6,983 nt of DNA. Source: Nonomuraea sp. GTDB taxonomy: Bacteria; Actinomycetota; Actinomycetes; Streptosporangiales; Streptosporangiaceae. This document shows positions 1 to 6,044 of this stretch, in pieces. Position numbers and translations under genes: made by a program. Location: the NCBI GenBank assembly GCA_013362835.1, contig JABFVJ010000333.1, positions 1 through 6,983 on the forward strand, written 5' to 3'. The notes under the pieces were generated by a model. It did not search any database. It saw only the letters and a program-made list of their open reading frames with translations, and was not told where the DNA came from. Every line of letters begins with the position of its first letter. Positions within the stretch are counted from its first letter, which is position 1.

Positions 1-1
1 G

Positions 2-304
2 CTCGGCGCGGTGCTGGCCGCGGCGGCCGGGTGCGGCCTGTCGCTGCGCGGCTCCGCGGTCGCCGGGCGGGTGCTGCTTGAGCCGTGGGACCCGGCTGCC
101 GACCGTGACCTGCCGGCCCTGGTGACCAGGTTGCGGGAGCGGGTCGAGGCGGCCGGGGGGCGGGTGGCCGTACTGGCCGCGCCGCCGGGCTCGGAGGTCG
201 ACCGGTGGGGGCAGGTGAGCGCGCTGCCGTTGATGCGGCGGGTGAAGGAACGGTTCGATCCAGGCGGCAGGATGTCGCCCGGACGGCTGGTGGGAGGCAT
301 CTGA
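2..304 (+). CDS. glcE: Glycolate oxidase FAD-binding subunit GlcE, C-terminal end (5' truncated by window)
   Basis: About 100 codons of the C-terminal end are present; the gene begins outside the window. In the family, GlcE is a flavin-domain subunit of membrane-associated glycolate dehydrogenase (GlcDEF), which oxidises glycolate to glyoxylate. The visible part ends in the typical tail of FAD-linked oxidase C-terminal domains, a lysine/arginine-rich helix followed by FDPGGRMSPGRL, close to the 'DP.G..NPGR' ending of GlcD, GlcE and related enzymes. The FAD-binding region is not in view, so the subunit assignment leans on the next gene, glcF, which starts two bases after this stop. Another FAD-linked dehydrogenase such as a lactate dehydrogenase is possible, but the E-F order and tight spacing favour GlcE. 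Confidence 0.8.
   Translation, partial: LGAVLAAAAGCGLSLRGSAVAGRVLLEPWDPAADRDLPALVTRLRERVEAAGGRVAVLAAPPGSEVDRWGQVSALPLMRRVKERFDPGGRMSPGRLVGGI
292..297 (+). promoter_or_regulatory. Ribosome binding site of glcF
   Basis: GGGAGG lies inside the last codons of glcE, nine bases before the GTG at 307. It decides the glcF start. The reading frame is open further upstream, but that extension has no comparable site and no similarity to the family. Confidence 0.7.
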
Positions 305-306
305 AC

Positions 307-1509
307 GTGGACCCGGAACTGATCGACGACTGCGTGCACTGCGGGTTCTGCCTGCCGACCTGCCCGACGTACGCGTTGTGGGGCGAGGAGATGGACTCGC
401 CGCGCGGGCGGATCCACCTGATGAAACAGCACGTCGAGGGCACGCCGGTGACCCCGGAGATGGCCGGGCACTTCGACGCCTGCCTCGGGTGCATGGCCTG
501 CGTCACGGCCTGCCCTTCCGGGGTGCGGTACGACCGGCTGATCGAGCAGACCAGGGCCGAGGTGGAGCGTACGCACGTGCGGGAGCCCCAGGACCGGGCC
601 GTACGGGAGATCGTGTTCAGCCTGTTCCCCTATCCGCGCAGGCTGCGGCTGCTGCGGCCGACGATGGGGCTGGCCGGGCGGATGGCGGCGTTCCTGACGC
701 GGGTGCATCCGAGCCTCGGCGCCATGGCCGCGCTCGCGCCCCGCGTGGAGCACCGGCAGCGCATGCCGCGCCTGATCAGGGCCAGGGGCAGGCGCAGGGC
801 CGTGGTCGGGATGCTGACCGGGTGCGTCCAGGGGGAGTTCTTCCCGCAGGTGAACGCGGCCACCGCGCGCGTGCTGGCGCTGGAGGGCTGCGACGTGCTG
901 GTCCCGGCGGGCCAGGGCTGCTGCGGGGCGCTCAGCGTGCACGCCGGGCGCGACGCGCAGGCCAGGAGGCTCGCGCGGCGGACGGTCAGGGCGTTCAGGA
1001 GGGCCGGGGTCGAGACGGTCGTGGTGAACGCGGCCGGGTGCGGCTCCACCATGAAGGAGTACGCCGAGCTGCTCGGCGCCGATCCGGGGTTCAGGGTGAT
1101 GGACCTGTCGGAGTTCCTGTCGGAGCTGGGCCCGGTGGCCACGCGGCATCCGCTGCCGCTCACCGTGGCCTACCACGACGCCTGTCACCTGGCCCACGCC
1201 CAGGGCGTGCGGGCGCAGCCGCGCGAGCTGCTGCGCGGCATCCCGGGGCTGGAGCTGCGGGAGATCCCTGAGTCGGCGATCTGCTGCGGGTCGGCGGGGA
1301 CGTACAACATCCTGCAGCCGCGGGCGGCGCGCGACCTCGGTGACAGGAAGGCGGCGGCGGTCGGCTCGACCAGGGCGGAGCTGCTGGTCTCGGCCAATCC
1401 CGGCTGCACGATGCAGATCGCCTCGGCGATGCGGCGGGCCGGTGCGGAGATCAGGGTGGCGCACACCGCCGAGGTGCTGGACGCCTCGCTGCGCGGGGTG
1501 TCGCTGTGA
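307..1509 (+). CDS. glcF: Glycolate oxidase iron-sulfur subunit GlcF
   Basis: Protein of 400 residues, close to the usual GlcF length. It carries the electron-transfer part of glycolate dehydrogenase, taking electrons from the flavin subunits toward the membrane quinone pool. Two classical 4Fe-4S motifs are visible: Cys9-Cys12-Cys15-Cys19-Pro and Cys59-Cys62-Cys65-Cys69-Pro. Two cysteine-rich CCG domains follow: Cys173, Cys205-Cys206-Gly and Cys245 in the first, then Cys293, Cys326-Cys327-Gly and Cys367 in the second. All expected cysteines are present, so it looks intact. The GTG start at 307 is chosen because a good Shine-Dalgarno precedes it and the first ferredoxin motif begins at residue 9, as in homologues. 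The gene follows glcE by two bases and overlaps the next gene by four, so all three are probably cotranscribed. LutA and GlpC share this fold, but the neighbour GlcE supports GlcF. Confidence 0.92.
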   Translation: MDPELIDDCVHCGFCLPTCPTYALWGEEMDSPRGRIHLMKQHVEGTPVTPEMAGHFDACLGCMACVTACPSGVRYDRLIEQTRAEVERTHVREPQDRAVREIVFSLFPYPRRLRLLRPTMGLAGRMAAFLTRVHPSLGAMAALAPRVEHRQRMPRLIRARGRRRAVVGMLTGCVQGEFFPQVNAATARVLALEGCDVLVPAGQGCCGALSVHAGRDAQARRLARRTVRAFRRAGVETVVVNAAGCGSTMKEYAELLGADPGFRVMDLSEFLSELGPVATRHPLPLTVAYHDACHLAHAQGVRAQPRELLRGIPGLELREIPESAICCGSAGTYNILQPRAARDLGDRKAAAVGSTRAELLVSANPGCTMQIASAMRRAGAEIRVAHTAEVLDASLRGVSL

Positions 1510-2249
1510 GCGTGCAGTCGGTCGAGCGGGCTCTCGACGTGCTGGAGGCGCTGGCGGAGCACGGGGGCGAGGCCGGGCTGTCGGAGATCGCCGCGCGGAC
1601 CGGGCTGCCGTACGGGACCATCCACCGGCTGCTGCAGACGCTGCTCGCGCGCGGTTACGTACGCCAGGAGTCCGACCGCCGGTACGCGCTCGGCGGTGGG
1701 CTGGTCCGCCTGGGCGGCATCGCGGAGAGCATGGTGGGCGGGTGGGCGCAGCCGTATCTGGCGAAGATGGTGGAGCTGTCGGGCGAGACCGCGAACCTGG
1801 CCGTGCTCGAAGGCGACTTCGTCGTCTACGTGGCGCAGGTGCCCTCGCCGCGCAGGCTGCGCATGTTCGCCGAGGTCGGCAGGCGGGTGCTGCCGCACAG
1901 CACGGCCGTGGGCAAGGCGCTGCTCGCCGGGCGTCCGGCCGCCGAGGCGGTCGCGGTGTTCGAGCGTACGGGCATGCCGCGGCGCACCCCGAACACGATC
2001 ACCGACGTGGGCGACATGCTCACCGAGCTCGGCCGGGTCAGGGACCGCGGGTACGCGATGGACCTGGGCGAGGAGGAGCTGGGCGTGCACTGCCTGGCCG
2101 TGCCCGTGCAGGACGGCGACCGGGTGGTGGCCGCGATGTCGGTGTCGGGACCGGCCGAGCGCATCGACGCCCTGGACCGCGACGAGCTGGCCGAGGGCAT
2201 GCGGAAGATCGCCCTCGACTTCGGCGGCGAACTCGCCCCCGGCAGGTGA
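1506..2249 (+). CDS. IclR-family transcriptional regulator, probably of the glycolate operon
   Basis: Protein of 247 residues, the normal size for an IclR regulator. Residues 3-65 form the N-terminal winged helix-turn-helix, starting with the typical SVERALDVLEAL helix; the recognition helix region PYGTIHRLLQTL is around 35-46. Residues 80-240 form the IclR effector domain, with the conserved segments LPHSTAVGKALLA (129-141) and GVHCLAVPV (193-201) that line the ligand pocket in the family. Its GTG start lies inside the glcF stop (GTGA overlap), so translation is likely coupled to glcF. Position at the end of glcEF suggests it senses glycolate, glyoxylate or a related small acid and controls the operon; this is inference. 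Its operator would lie upstream of the operon, outside the window. Confidence 0.9.
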   Translation: MSVQSVERALDVLEALAEHGGEAGLSEIAARTGLPYGTIHRLLQTLLARGYVRQESDRRYALGGGLVRLGGIAESMVGGWAQPYLAKMVELSGETANLAVLEGDFVVYVAQVPSPRRLRMFAEVGRRVLPHSTAVGKALLAGRPAAEAVAVFERTGMPRRTPNTITDVGDMLTELGRVRDRGYAMDLGEEELGVHCLAVPVQDGDRVVAAMSVSGPAERIDALDRDELAEGMRKIALDFGGELAPGR

Positions 2250-2282
2250 CGCCCAGGCTCGCGCGGCCGGCTCGCGGCGGCG

Positions 2283-2311
2283 CGGCCTCATGCTCGGGCG
2301 GCGGGAGGCCG
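2283..2311. terminator. Possible bidirectional hairpin between convergent genes
   Basis: The 68-bp gap between the stops of the first IclR gene and the VOC gene contains a 7-bp inverted repeat, CGGCCTC (2283-2289) and GAGGCCG (2305-2311), with a 15-base loop. It lies where a shared terminator would be expected. There is no T-tract on either side and the loop is long, so in this GC-rich background it is only a weak candidate. Confidence 0.25.
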
Positions 2312-2317
2312 GAGGGC

Positions 2318-3058
2318 TCAGGTGAGGGGCTGGCGGAGGCTGAAGAAGCCGCCGCCGGCCGCGTGGTGGACCACGGCGATCCGGCCGTGGGGCGAGTCGA
2401 AGGGCGGCACCGGCACCGCCCCGCCCAGCGCCCCCACCCTGGACACGGCGGCGTCGAGGTCGGCCACGTCGAAGTAGACCATCCAGTGCGGCGCGACGCC
2501 CTCCCAGTGCTGGTCCATCTGCAGCCGCCCGCACACCGGCTCGCCCGCCGACCGGTAGACGGTGTAGTCGATGCCGCCCGCGACCTGCTCCTGCTCGTAG
2601 CCGAAGAGCGCGCCGTAGAAGTCGTCGGCCGCCTTCCCGCCGGGCACGTTGACCTCGGCCCAGCTCATCGCGCCAGGCTCGGCCACGACCCCGGCCCCGC
2701 CGAACTCGGACGTCGGCTGGTAGATCGCGAACTTCGCGCCCGCCGGGTCGGTCGCCAGCGCGTAGCCGGCGAGCGGCCCCTCGATCAGCTTGCCCCCGGC
2801 CGGCTCCAGCCTGGCGACGGCCTGCTCCAGGTCGTCGGTGGCGAGGTAGACCGTCCAGGAGGCGGGGTCGCCGGCCTGCGGGTCGGGGGTGATGGCGGCG
2901 ACGGGACGGCCGTCGAGGCGGGCCATCGTCCAGCCGCCCTGGTCGGCGCACTCCCAGCCGAACAGCCCGGTGTAGAACCGCTGCGCCGCGGCGGCGTCGC
3001 GGGTGAGGAGCTGGGCCCAGCAGGGCTCGCCTGGCGAATATCCGCTCTTCTCTGCCAT
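2318..3058 (-). CDS. Two-domain VOC (glyoxalase/bleomycin-resistance fold) protein, CFP-30-like
   Basis: Protein of 246 residues with two tandem vicinal-oxygen-chelate domains, about 12-117 and 130-242. The internal duplication is visible by eye: AAAAQRFYTGLFGWE (22-36) matches KAADDFYGALFGYE (142-155), each following a conserved W-A-[QE] strand (CWAQL, MSWAEV). This layout resembles actinobacterial CFP-30B-type VOC proteins, whose substrates are mostly unknown; VOC enzymes include glyoxalases, ring-cleaving dioxygenases and antibiotic-binding proteins. No signal peptide is seen, so it is probably cytoplasmic. The ATG at 3058 is preferred over an in-frame TTG at 3112, because the longer form would read through the divergent promoter and overlap the next gene's start. 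A weak GGCAGG (3068-3073) stands nine bases before the ATG. It diverges from an IclR gene 46 bp away, the likely regulator. Confidence 0.85.
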   Translation of the reverse strand: MAEKSGYSPGEPCWAQLLTRDAAAAQRFYTGLFGWECADQGGWTMARLDGRPVAAITPDPQAGDPASWTVYLATDDLEQAVARLEPAGGKLIEGPLAGYALATDPAGAKFAIYQPTSEFGGAGVVAEPGAMSWAEVNVPGGKAADDFYGALFGYEQEQVAGGIDYTVYRSAGEPVCGRLQMDQHWEGVAPHWMVYFDVADLDAAVSRVGALGGAVPVPPFDSPHGRIAVVHHAAGGGFFSLRQPLT

Positions 3059-3086
3059 GTCCGCGAGCCTGCCACACGGCTCCGAC

Positions 3087-3092
3087 AGATTA
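3087..3092 (-). promoter_or_regulatory. Candidate -10 box of the VOC gene
   Basis: Read on the minus strand this is TAATCT, a TAnnnT-type -10 box inside the same palindrome. It predicts transcription starting near 3080 and a leader of about 20 bases, with room for the weak GGCAGG before the ATG at 3058. No clear -35 element is seen. Confidence 0.35.
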
Positions 3093-3096
3093 TTCT
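3091..3096 (+). promoter_or_regulatory. Candidate -10 box of the second IclR gene
   Basis: TATTCT fits the -10 pattern TAnnnT. Its end is eight bases before the ATG at 3105, so transcription would begin at or within a base or two of the start codon. No Shine-Dalgarno is present between box and ATG, consistent with a leaderless mRNA, which is common in actinobacteria. No convincing -35 box is visible. Confidence 0.4.
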
Positions 3097-3104
3097 GTTG
3101 CGCT

Positions 3105-3845
3105 ATGAGCAACAGTACGACGGTTCAGTCCGTCGACCGGGCCATCGCGATCCTGGAGATCCTGGCCCGTGAGGGCGCCACCCGGGTGACCGACCTCGCG
3201 GTCGAGCTCGACGTGCACAAGTCCACCGCGTTCCGGCTGCTGGCCGCGCTGGAGCAGGGCGGGCTCGTCGAGCAGAGCGGTGACCGGGGGCGCTACCGGC
3301 TCGGGTTCGGCGTCGTACGCCTGGCGGGCGCGGCCACGGCCCAGCTCGACCTGTCGCGGGAGAGCAGGGAGGTGTGCCTGCGCCTGGCCGAAGCGGCCGG
3401 CGAGACCGTCAACATCGCGGTCCCGCAGGACGGCGACACGGTCAACATCAGCCAGGTACGCGGCCCGGCCGCGATCAGCGGGCACAACTGGGTCGGCCAG
3501 CGCACCCCGTCGCACGCCACCTCCAGCGGCAAGGTGCTGCTCGCGTTCGGCGCCCTGCGCCTGGCCGGCGAGCTGGAGCGCTACACGTCCCGTACCCTCA
3601 CCTCGGCCGCCGACCTGGGGCTCGACGAGATCAGGGCACGCGGCTGGGCCGCCACGGTGGAGGAGCTCGAAGTGGGCCTGAACGCCGTGGCCGCGCCCAT
3701 CAGGGGCGCCGACGGCTCGGTGGTGGCCGCGGTCAGCGCCTCGGGCCCGTCCTACCGGCTCACGCCCGAGCGGCTGCCCGAGGTCGGCGAACTGCTCGTC
3801 GAGGGCGCGAAGGAGATAAGCCAGCGCATCGGCTATTACCGTTGA
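3105..3845 (+). CDS. IclR-family transcriptional regulator, divergent from the VOC gene
   Basis: Protein of 246 residues. The N-terminal winged helix-turn-helix spans about 7-70, beginning VQSVDRAIAILEIL; its helix-turn-helix is near 27-48 (VTDLAVELDVHKSTAFRLL). The IclR effector domain spans about 85-244, with conserved segments TPSHATSSGKVLLA (134-147) and GLNAVAAPI (191-199). It is clearly a different regulator from the one at 1506: the effector-pocket segments differ (GLNAVAAPI against GVHCLAVPV), which suggests a different ligand. The ATG at 3105 is the first start that leaves the shared promoter free; an upstream in-frame extension to 3003 would run over the VOC start. The DUF2277 gene follows after three bases. 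It probably controls the VOC gene and itself through the 3085-3098 palindrome; the ligand is unknown. Confidence 0.9.
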   Translation: MSNSTTVQSVDRAIAILEILAREGATRVTDLAVELDVHKSTAFRLLAALEQGGLVEQSGDRGRYRLGFGVVRLAGAATAQLDLSRESREVCLRLAEAAGETVNIAVPQDGDTVNISQVRGPAAISGHNWVGQRTPSHATSSGKVLLAFGALRLAGELERYTSRTLTSAADLGLDEIRARGWAATVEELEVGLNAVAAPIRGADGSVVAAVSASGPSYRLTPERLPEVGELLVEGAKEISQRIGYYR

Positions 3846-3848
3846 GTC

Positions 3849-4061
3849 ATGTGTAGAAGCATCAAGACGCTGCGTCCCCCGTACACCGAGAGCGTGACCG
3901 AGGACGACGTGCGGGCCGCCGCACTCCAGTACGTCAGGAAGATCTCCGGCTTCCGCGCCCCCGCCGCGCACAACGCCGAGGCGTTCGACCGCGCGGTCGA
4001 GGCGATCACCAAGGCGTCGGAGGAGCTGCTCGGGGCGCTGGAAGTTCGCGGAGGTCGTTGA
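3849..4061 (+). CDS. DUF2277 family protein
   Basis: Small protein of 70 residues matching the DUF2277 pattern: an invariant-looking N-terminus MCRSIKTL with Cys2, then an acidic stretch (TEDDVRAAALQYVRKISGF, about 18-35) and a C-terminal helix with the AFDRAVEAIT segment (45-54). Family function is unknown. It has no signal peptide or membrane segment and should be a soluble, mostly helical cytoplasmic protein. It starts three bases after the IclR stop, so it is probably cotranscribed with the regulator. There is no obvious Shine-Dalgarno. A TATTAC at 3834-3839 could act as a weak internal -10 giving a nearly leaderless transcript, but that is speculative. Whether it has any functional link to the VOC protein is unknown. 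Confidence 0.85.
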   Translation: MCRSIKTLRPPYTESVTEDDVRAAALQYVRKISGFRAPAAHNAEAFDRAVEAITKASEELLGALEVRGGR

Positions 4062-4063
4062 CA
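4058..4063 (+). promoter_or_regulatory. Perfect TTGACA, possible -35 box for the metzincin-like gene
   Basis: TTGACA overlaps the stop codon of the DUF2277 gene, at the left edge of a 63-bp gap before the next start. It matches the housekeeping -35 consensus exactly. The hexamer 17 bp downstream (AAGTGT, 4081-4086) is a poor -10, so promoter activity is uncertain. The same gap holds a short inverted repeat, TGTC-ct-GACA, at 4084-4093. Confidence 0.25.
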
Positions 4064-4114
4064 GGCCCGCGCCGCCGGAGAAGTGTCCTGACATGTAACC
4101 CCAGCCATCCCCCA

Positions 4115-4119
4115 GGGAG
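4115..4119 (+). promoter_or_regulatory. Ribosome binding site of the metzincin-like gene
   Basis: GGGAG, within AGGGAG, lies five bases before the ATG at 4125 and supports that start. It is one of the clearest Shine-Dalgarno sites in the window. Confidence 0.65.
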
Positions 4120-4124
4120 CTGCC

Positions 4125-6038
4125 ATGATCAGCGGGTTGTACGAGGGACAGGACGGCGATTCGCGGCTCGCGCTCAGGGTGGACGTCGACGGGCCGAGGC
4201 CGACCGGCCGGGTCAGCGGCGACCTGTTCGCCGTGGCGGGCTCCACGACCTCCTACGCCGGCTCGTTCATCGTCAACTCCCCGGCCGTGCGCGCGGAGGG
4301 CGACGAGGCGCGGATCGAGGGCAGGGGCGCGTTCACGTTCGACACGGCGGTCAAGGACGTCGTCGTCACGATCAGCGACGGGTCCGGCACGGCGACGCTG
4401 GCCGGGCGTACGTTCCCGCTGGCCTTCGCCTCGCCGTTCTTCCGCAGCGTGCTGCTGGAGCAGGACTCGGTGACGGGGACCGTGCCGTTCGTGTCGTACG
4501 GCACGGGCTCGCTGCCCGCGCCGACCGGCACGCCCGCGCGGACGCTGAGCGTGCCGGCCGCCTACGCCGAGGCGGGCGTCGAGCTGACCCTGGCCCCGCC
4601 CGGCGTGATCCCCGTCGACGGCTCGGGCGCCGACCTGGCGTGGGACGACGCCGAGCTGCACCACGCGATGACGCAGCAGTTCGGCCAGTTCGGCGACGCG
4701 CCGGCCTGGCGGGTGTGGCTGCTGGTGGCGAGCAGGCACGTGGGCGGCTACCGGGGCATCATGTTCGACTACAACGACGCCCACCAGCGGCAGGGCTCGG
4801 CGGTCTTCTACGAGGAGATCAAGGGCGAGTCGCCGCGGGCGCAGCGGGCGCAGCTGCGGACGTACATGCACGAGCTGGGGCACGCGTTCAACCTGCTGCA
4901 CTCCTGGCAGAAGGACCTGGCCGTGCCGCCGCAGCCGCTGGGCCCCGAGGGCGGGTTCGGCGACCTGTCGTGGATGAACTACGTCCAGAACTACCGCCCC
5001 GGCGGCGAGGACGGCTACTGGGCCGCCTTCCCCTTCCAGTTCACCGACGCCGAGCTGATCCACCTGCGCCACGGCTTCTACCGGGACGTCGCCATGGGCG
5101 CGAACGCCTTCGGCACCGGGGCCGCCGAGATCGCGCCCTTCGAGCAGCCGGTCGAGGACCGCTCGGGGCTGCGGCTGGAGCTGCGCGCCAAGGAGTCGTT
5201 CGAGCTGGGCGAGCCCGTCGTCGTCGAGCTCAAGCTCAGCCGTACGGGCGAGCCGCGCACCACGCACGGCCACCTGCACCCCGACACGGAGTTCACCCAG
5301 GTCTCGATCACCCAGCCGAGCGGCAGGACCGTCCTGTACCGCCCGATGATGCGGCACTGCGTGGACGCCTCGCCGCAGATCCGCCTCGACGACGGCAACC
5401 CGGCCATGTACCGCAGCGCCTACGTCGGCCACGGGCGCGACGGCCACTATTTCCAGCAGCCCGGCGAGTACCAGGTGCGCGCCCAGTACATCGCCGCCGA
5501 CGGCTCCCGCATCGTCTCCCCGCCGTGCCTGGTCAGGGTGCGGCTCCCGATCACGCGCGACGACCACGCGGTGGCCGAGCTGATGCTCGGCGAGGAGCAG
5601 GGCAAGCTGTTCTCGCTGCTCGGCTCGGACTCGCCGACGCTGAGCTCCGGCAACCAGGCGCTCGACGAGGTCCTCGACAGGTACGGCACGCACCCCCTCG
5701 CCGTGTACGCCCGGCTGGTCAAGGGCCTGAACGCCGAACGCGGGTTCAAGGCGCTGACCTCGGGCAGGCGGCTGCGCGTCCGGCCGCCCGACCCCAAGCA
5801 GGGCATCGAGCAGCTGGCCCAGGTCGCCCGCGCGGCCACGATCGACAACATCACCCTCAACCTGGTCATGCGCCGCCTGGCCAGGGCCGAGGCCCGGCAG
5901 GGCGACCTGGCGCGGGCCGACGCCGTCATGGACCGGATGGTCGCGCTGTTCGCCGCCAAGGGGGTCAACCCGGTCGTCATGGGCCAGATCAGGCGCCAGG
6001 CCGAGCTGACGAAGTCCGCGCTCGCGGCCGAGGTCTGA
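4125..6038 (+). CDS. Multidomain metzincin-like zinc metalloprotease, family not recognised
   Basis: Protein of 637 residues with no named family that I recognise. Residues 1-135 look beta-rich, with no signal peptide or membrane helix. Residues about 150-335 carry the catalytic signature: His249-Glu250-x-x-His253 with third ligand His259 (HELGHAFNLLH), then a Met-turn at SWMNY (Met284), 25 residues after the last histidine, and a helix FTDAELIHLRHGF, as in metzincins. Position 256 is Asn where the metzincin consensus has Gly. Residues 343-475 look like an immunoglobulin-type beta sandwich ending in PGEYQVRAQYIA and RVRLP. Residues 480-637 are helical and TPR-like. It is most likely an active zinc peptidase; substrate and location are unknown. 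The ATG has a good Shine-Dalgarno. It follows the DUF2277 gene by 63 bp and may have its own promoter. It converges on the next gene, six bases apart. Confidence 0.75.
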   Translation: MISGLYEGQDGDSRLALRVDVDGPRPTGRVSGDLFAVAGSTTSYAGSFIVNSPAVRAEGDEARIEGRGAFTFDTAVKDVVVTISDGSGTATLAGRTFPLAFASPFFRSVLLEQDSVTGTVPFVSYGTGSLPAPTGTPARTLSVPAAYAEAGVELTLAPPGVIPVDGSGADLAWDDAELHHAMTQQFGQFGDAPAWRVWLLVASRHVGGYRGIMFDYNDAHQRQGSAVFYEEIKGESPRAQRAQLRTYMHELGHAFNLLHSWQKDLAVPPQPLGPEGGFGDLSWMNYVQNYRPGGEDGYWAAFPFQFTDAELIHLRHGFYRDVAMGANAFGTGAAEIAPFEQPVEDRSGLRLELRAKESFELGEPVVVELKLSRTGEPRTTHGHLHPDTEFTQVSITQPSGRTVLYRPMMRHCVDASPQIRLDDGNPAMYRSAYVGHGRDGHYFQQPGEYQVRAQYIAADGSRIVSPPCLVRVRLPITRDDHAVAELMLGEEQGKLFSLLGSDSPTLSSGNQALDEVLDRYGTHPLAVYARLVKGLNAERGFKALTSGRRLRVRPPDPKQGIEQLAQVARAATIDNITLNLVMRRLARAEARQGDLARADAVMDRMVALFAAKGVNPVVMGQIRRQAELTKSALAAEV

Positions 6039-6044
6039 GCCTCG

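Larger units (their letters stand above)
3085..3098. promoter_or_regulatory. 14-bp near-palindromic candidate operator for the divergent IclR regulator
   Basis: ACAGATTATTCTGT is a 14-bp inverted repeat with one mismatched pair (six of seven pairs match). It sits in the 46-bp gap between the VOC gene and the second IclR gene and is strikingly AT-rich for this sequence. IclR-family operators are commonly 14-15-bp palindromes in the promoter shared with a divergent target. Binding here would cover the candidate -10 boxes in both directions, which suggests repression plus autoregulation. Only the repeat is seen; the binding protein is inferred. Confidence 0.5.

Noticed and set aside
205..306. 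In-frame upstream extension of glcF to an ATG at 205
   Set aside because: It would overlap glcE by about 100 bases, has no family similarity and lacks a ribosome binding site. GTG at 307 has GGGAGG at the right distance.
1185..3077. A 630-codon open frame on the minus strand running through glcF, the first IclR gene and the VOC gene
   Set aside because: It is an antisense or out-of-frame shadow in GC-rich DNA: Arg/Ala/Pro/His-rich, no recognisable domain, and it overlaps three well-supported genes.
3003..3104. In-frame upstream extension of the second IclR gene to 3003
   Set aside because: It would read through the shared promoter and the start of the divergent VOC gene. IclR homologues start close to the VQSVDRA segment.
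3059..3112. TTG start for the VOC protein at 3112
   Set aside because: It would overlap the IclR start and translate the palindrome. The ATG at 3058 leads directly into the VOC domain.
4256..4531. Minus-strand small open frame opposite the protease N-terminal region
   Set aside because: No start context or ribosome binding site was seen, and it is fully contained opposite a supported gene.
3090..5693. An 867-codon open frame on the minus strand opposite the second IclR gene, DUF2277 and the protease
   Set aside because: Low-complexity Arg/Val/Gln/His composition with no motif. Its length is explained by the scarcity of stop codons opposite GC-rich genes.
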